The notes beneath the pieces were generated by a model that ran no database searches, was not told where the DNA came from, and saw nothing but the letters and a program-made list of their open reading frames with translations. Shown here piece after piece: positions 62,680 to 64,000 of a DNA stretch of 64,000 nucleotides. The stretch covers positions 267,818,006 to 267,882,005 of the forward strand of contig OZ005652.1 of assembly GCA_963930645.1 (NCBI GenBank), given 5' to 3'. The translations under genes were made by a program, and so were the position numbers. Numbering within the stretch: the stretch's first letter is position 1; every line of letters starts with the position of its first letter. This DNA is from Salticus scenicus (Eukaryota > Arthropoda > Arachnida > Araneae > Salticidae).

Positions 62680-63445
62680 CCTTCAAACTTCTTTCCCTTT
62701 CTTTCAAACTCCGCTCCGCTTTTCCCTACCACGCATGCACAGCGCAACTGATTAAATCCCACCCGAAAAATAGCACCGAATATCTCTTACTCTAATATTC
62801 CTTTCCTTCTTTCCCCACATCCCCCTCTCATAGCCCCAAACGATCTCTCTCTCTCAATGTTACCGCAACCGACCCTGTTACCTCTACATCCGAATGTAAT
62901 ATAACCACTTCCTTTTTCTGTCATACCTGTTGTATCTCAAATCGAAAATAAATACCAGTACCACTGCTTAAAAAGTCAGACGTTGAACGATAACATATAA
63001 AATATTTCATACATCAAGTTATCGGAGTATATTATTTCCCAGCTCTCACATACGAAGATATACCCATACCAGTGATATTGCAGCTCATTTCCTGCTATTG
63101 GCTCATTCATATCAGTATTAAATGGCCAATGGCATGCGAGATTGAACATATGTTTATCAATGTAGTATACTACATGACCGCAATATATTGCGGTTTACGT
63201 GAAAGTAATATTTAGAATATTGAATGTAAAATGAATTTTCGCAGCCACATCGATTGTTCGAAATAATATCAAGTGGTATTAAAAAAAAGAAAAAATGGAA
63301 ATATGGAAATGTTTTTCCGGAAGACTTCCGGTTTTTTAATGATTCTTCCGGTCTGCCAGGCAGATGATGAAATCTTCCGTTTTTAAAAAAGGCGCGGATA
63401 TCGTTTGTTTTAAAAAGAAACCCCAAATGTTTTACGAAAACTCCC
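62680..63445. other. No gene recognised
   Basis: C- and T-rich patch (62680-62880), then AT-rich sequence. CCGGAAGACTTCCGG at 63317-63331 is a short palindrome. The 105-codon minus-strand ORF (63157-63474) has no domain, and its frame crosses simple sequence. Confidence 0.45.
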
Positions 63446-63860
63446 GATTCCCAATCTTTCTCCATCCATAACATAAATGTAAATATTCATTTCAAACTTG
63501 CTTTATGAGATTCTAGAACATGTAAAGAAATAGAATTGTTGAATATTTCTTGCTGATGTAATTACTTTTTGCTCTCCCCCCCCCCCTATTTATCTCGAAC
63601 TAGTGATCAGCAATTAAATGCTCTGTAGAAGTCTTTTGTTTCCTAATCTTTATCCATCTGCAATATAAATGATAATATTAATTTTAAACTTCTTTCATTA
63701 GATTCTAGAAGTAGAGTTGAAAGAGTTTAATATTTCTTACTCTATAATTATTTCCCCCCCCCCCCTTCCCCGGATTGTGCTCAATGATCAACTCTAGGAA
63801 CAATAAAGCAATGGAAGTGCTCAATATTTCTGATTATGTAATTATTTTTAGACCTTTATT
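63446..63860. repeat. Tandem repeat, period about 185-200 bp, with C-tracts
   Basis: CCCAATCTTTCTCCATCC, AATTTTAAACTTCTTTCATTAG(ATTCTAGAA), ATATTTCTTGCTGATGTAATTA and then a C-run recur. C-runs are at 63576-63587 and 63754-63766. Two full units and a partial third are present. It has no coding content. Confidence 0.65.
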
Positions 63861-64000
63861 GCTGAATTTAATGAATCGGTTTATTTTTCCTCAATTAAAT
63901 TAAATATTTGTATGTCATATTTATACCAAATGTGTAAACATCGAAAAAAAATGAAGAATAATTTTTTCAGGTAGGAAAGAAAGCTTTTCCCAAATCAGTT

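Noticed and set aside
63157..63474. 105-codon minus-strand ORF
   Set aside because: No recognisable domain, includes a poly-Phe stretch, and crosses into the tandem repeat at 63446.
38610..64000. Search for the next TIA-1 exon (end of RRM2 and RRM3)
   Set aside because: No sequence encoding the expected AENAI / W.G.R.IRTNWA pattern was seen on the + strand; the intron appears to continue past the window.

Overview
This window reads as AT-rich, repeat-dense nuclear DNA from an arthropod, and a chelicerate such as a spider is my best guess. The evidence is the spliced protein-coding exons, a Rox8/TIA-1-like protein sequence, Tc1, hAT, Copia and Gypsy elements, a tRNA-derived SINE, and homopolymer and microsatellite tracts. 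It is not bacterial: there are no operons and almost no long ORFs outside transposons. The chelicerate assignment is inference only.

The only host gene I can support is a TIA-1/TIAR (Drosophila Rox8) type RNA-binding protein on the + strand. Two exons of its second RRM are present, at 11265-11352 and 38534-38609. Their reading frames and splice sites join exactly across a 27,181-bp intron. I found no upstream exon in 1-11264 and no downstream exon in 38610-64000, so nearly the whole window may be intron of this one gene. All other coding sequence belongs to mobile elements.

Layout. 1-690: tandem copies of dispersed repeat family R1. 4.78-7.74 kb: an array of about 155-175-bp monomers, each carrying a pyrimidine tract plus ACAG. 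8295-10916: a pogo/Tigger-like element with a decayed transposase and a later-inserted tandem-repeat element. 11.3-38.5 kb: the large intron, packed with tandem-repeat elements of Helitron/Helentron (DINE-1-like) design (14.8-18.1, 19.3-20.2, 21.0-22.8, 22.85, 24.3, 25.3 and 29.7-35.6 kb). The same intron holds TA-, TTAA-, 8-bp- and 10-bp-TSD DNA transposons, plus a hAT element that contains both a Tc1 element and a hAT MITE. 39826-47174: a very young full-length Copia element on the - strand with equal-length LTRs and a 5-bp target duplication. 48301-56328: a decayed Gypsy element on the - strand. It sits in an R1 repeat and is split by a Helentron-like element, which is itself split by a Helitron. 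57-63 kb: hAT MITEs, a Thr-tRNA-like SINE cluster and a palindromic MITE.

The strongest theme is a set of different tandem-array elements that share one architecture: a 5' hairpin, an AAAGTATTG-like block, a TTCGA head, a TGTCTG/TGTGTG run, an array of about 150-320-bp monomers, then an inverted copy of the 5' end and a 3' hairpin or CTAG end. This matches the layout known for DINE-1/Helentron and bivalve pearl elements. Several families here look related by their heads but unrelated by their monomers. Boundaries marked approximate were read by eye.
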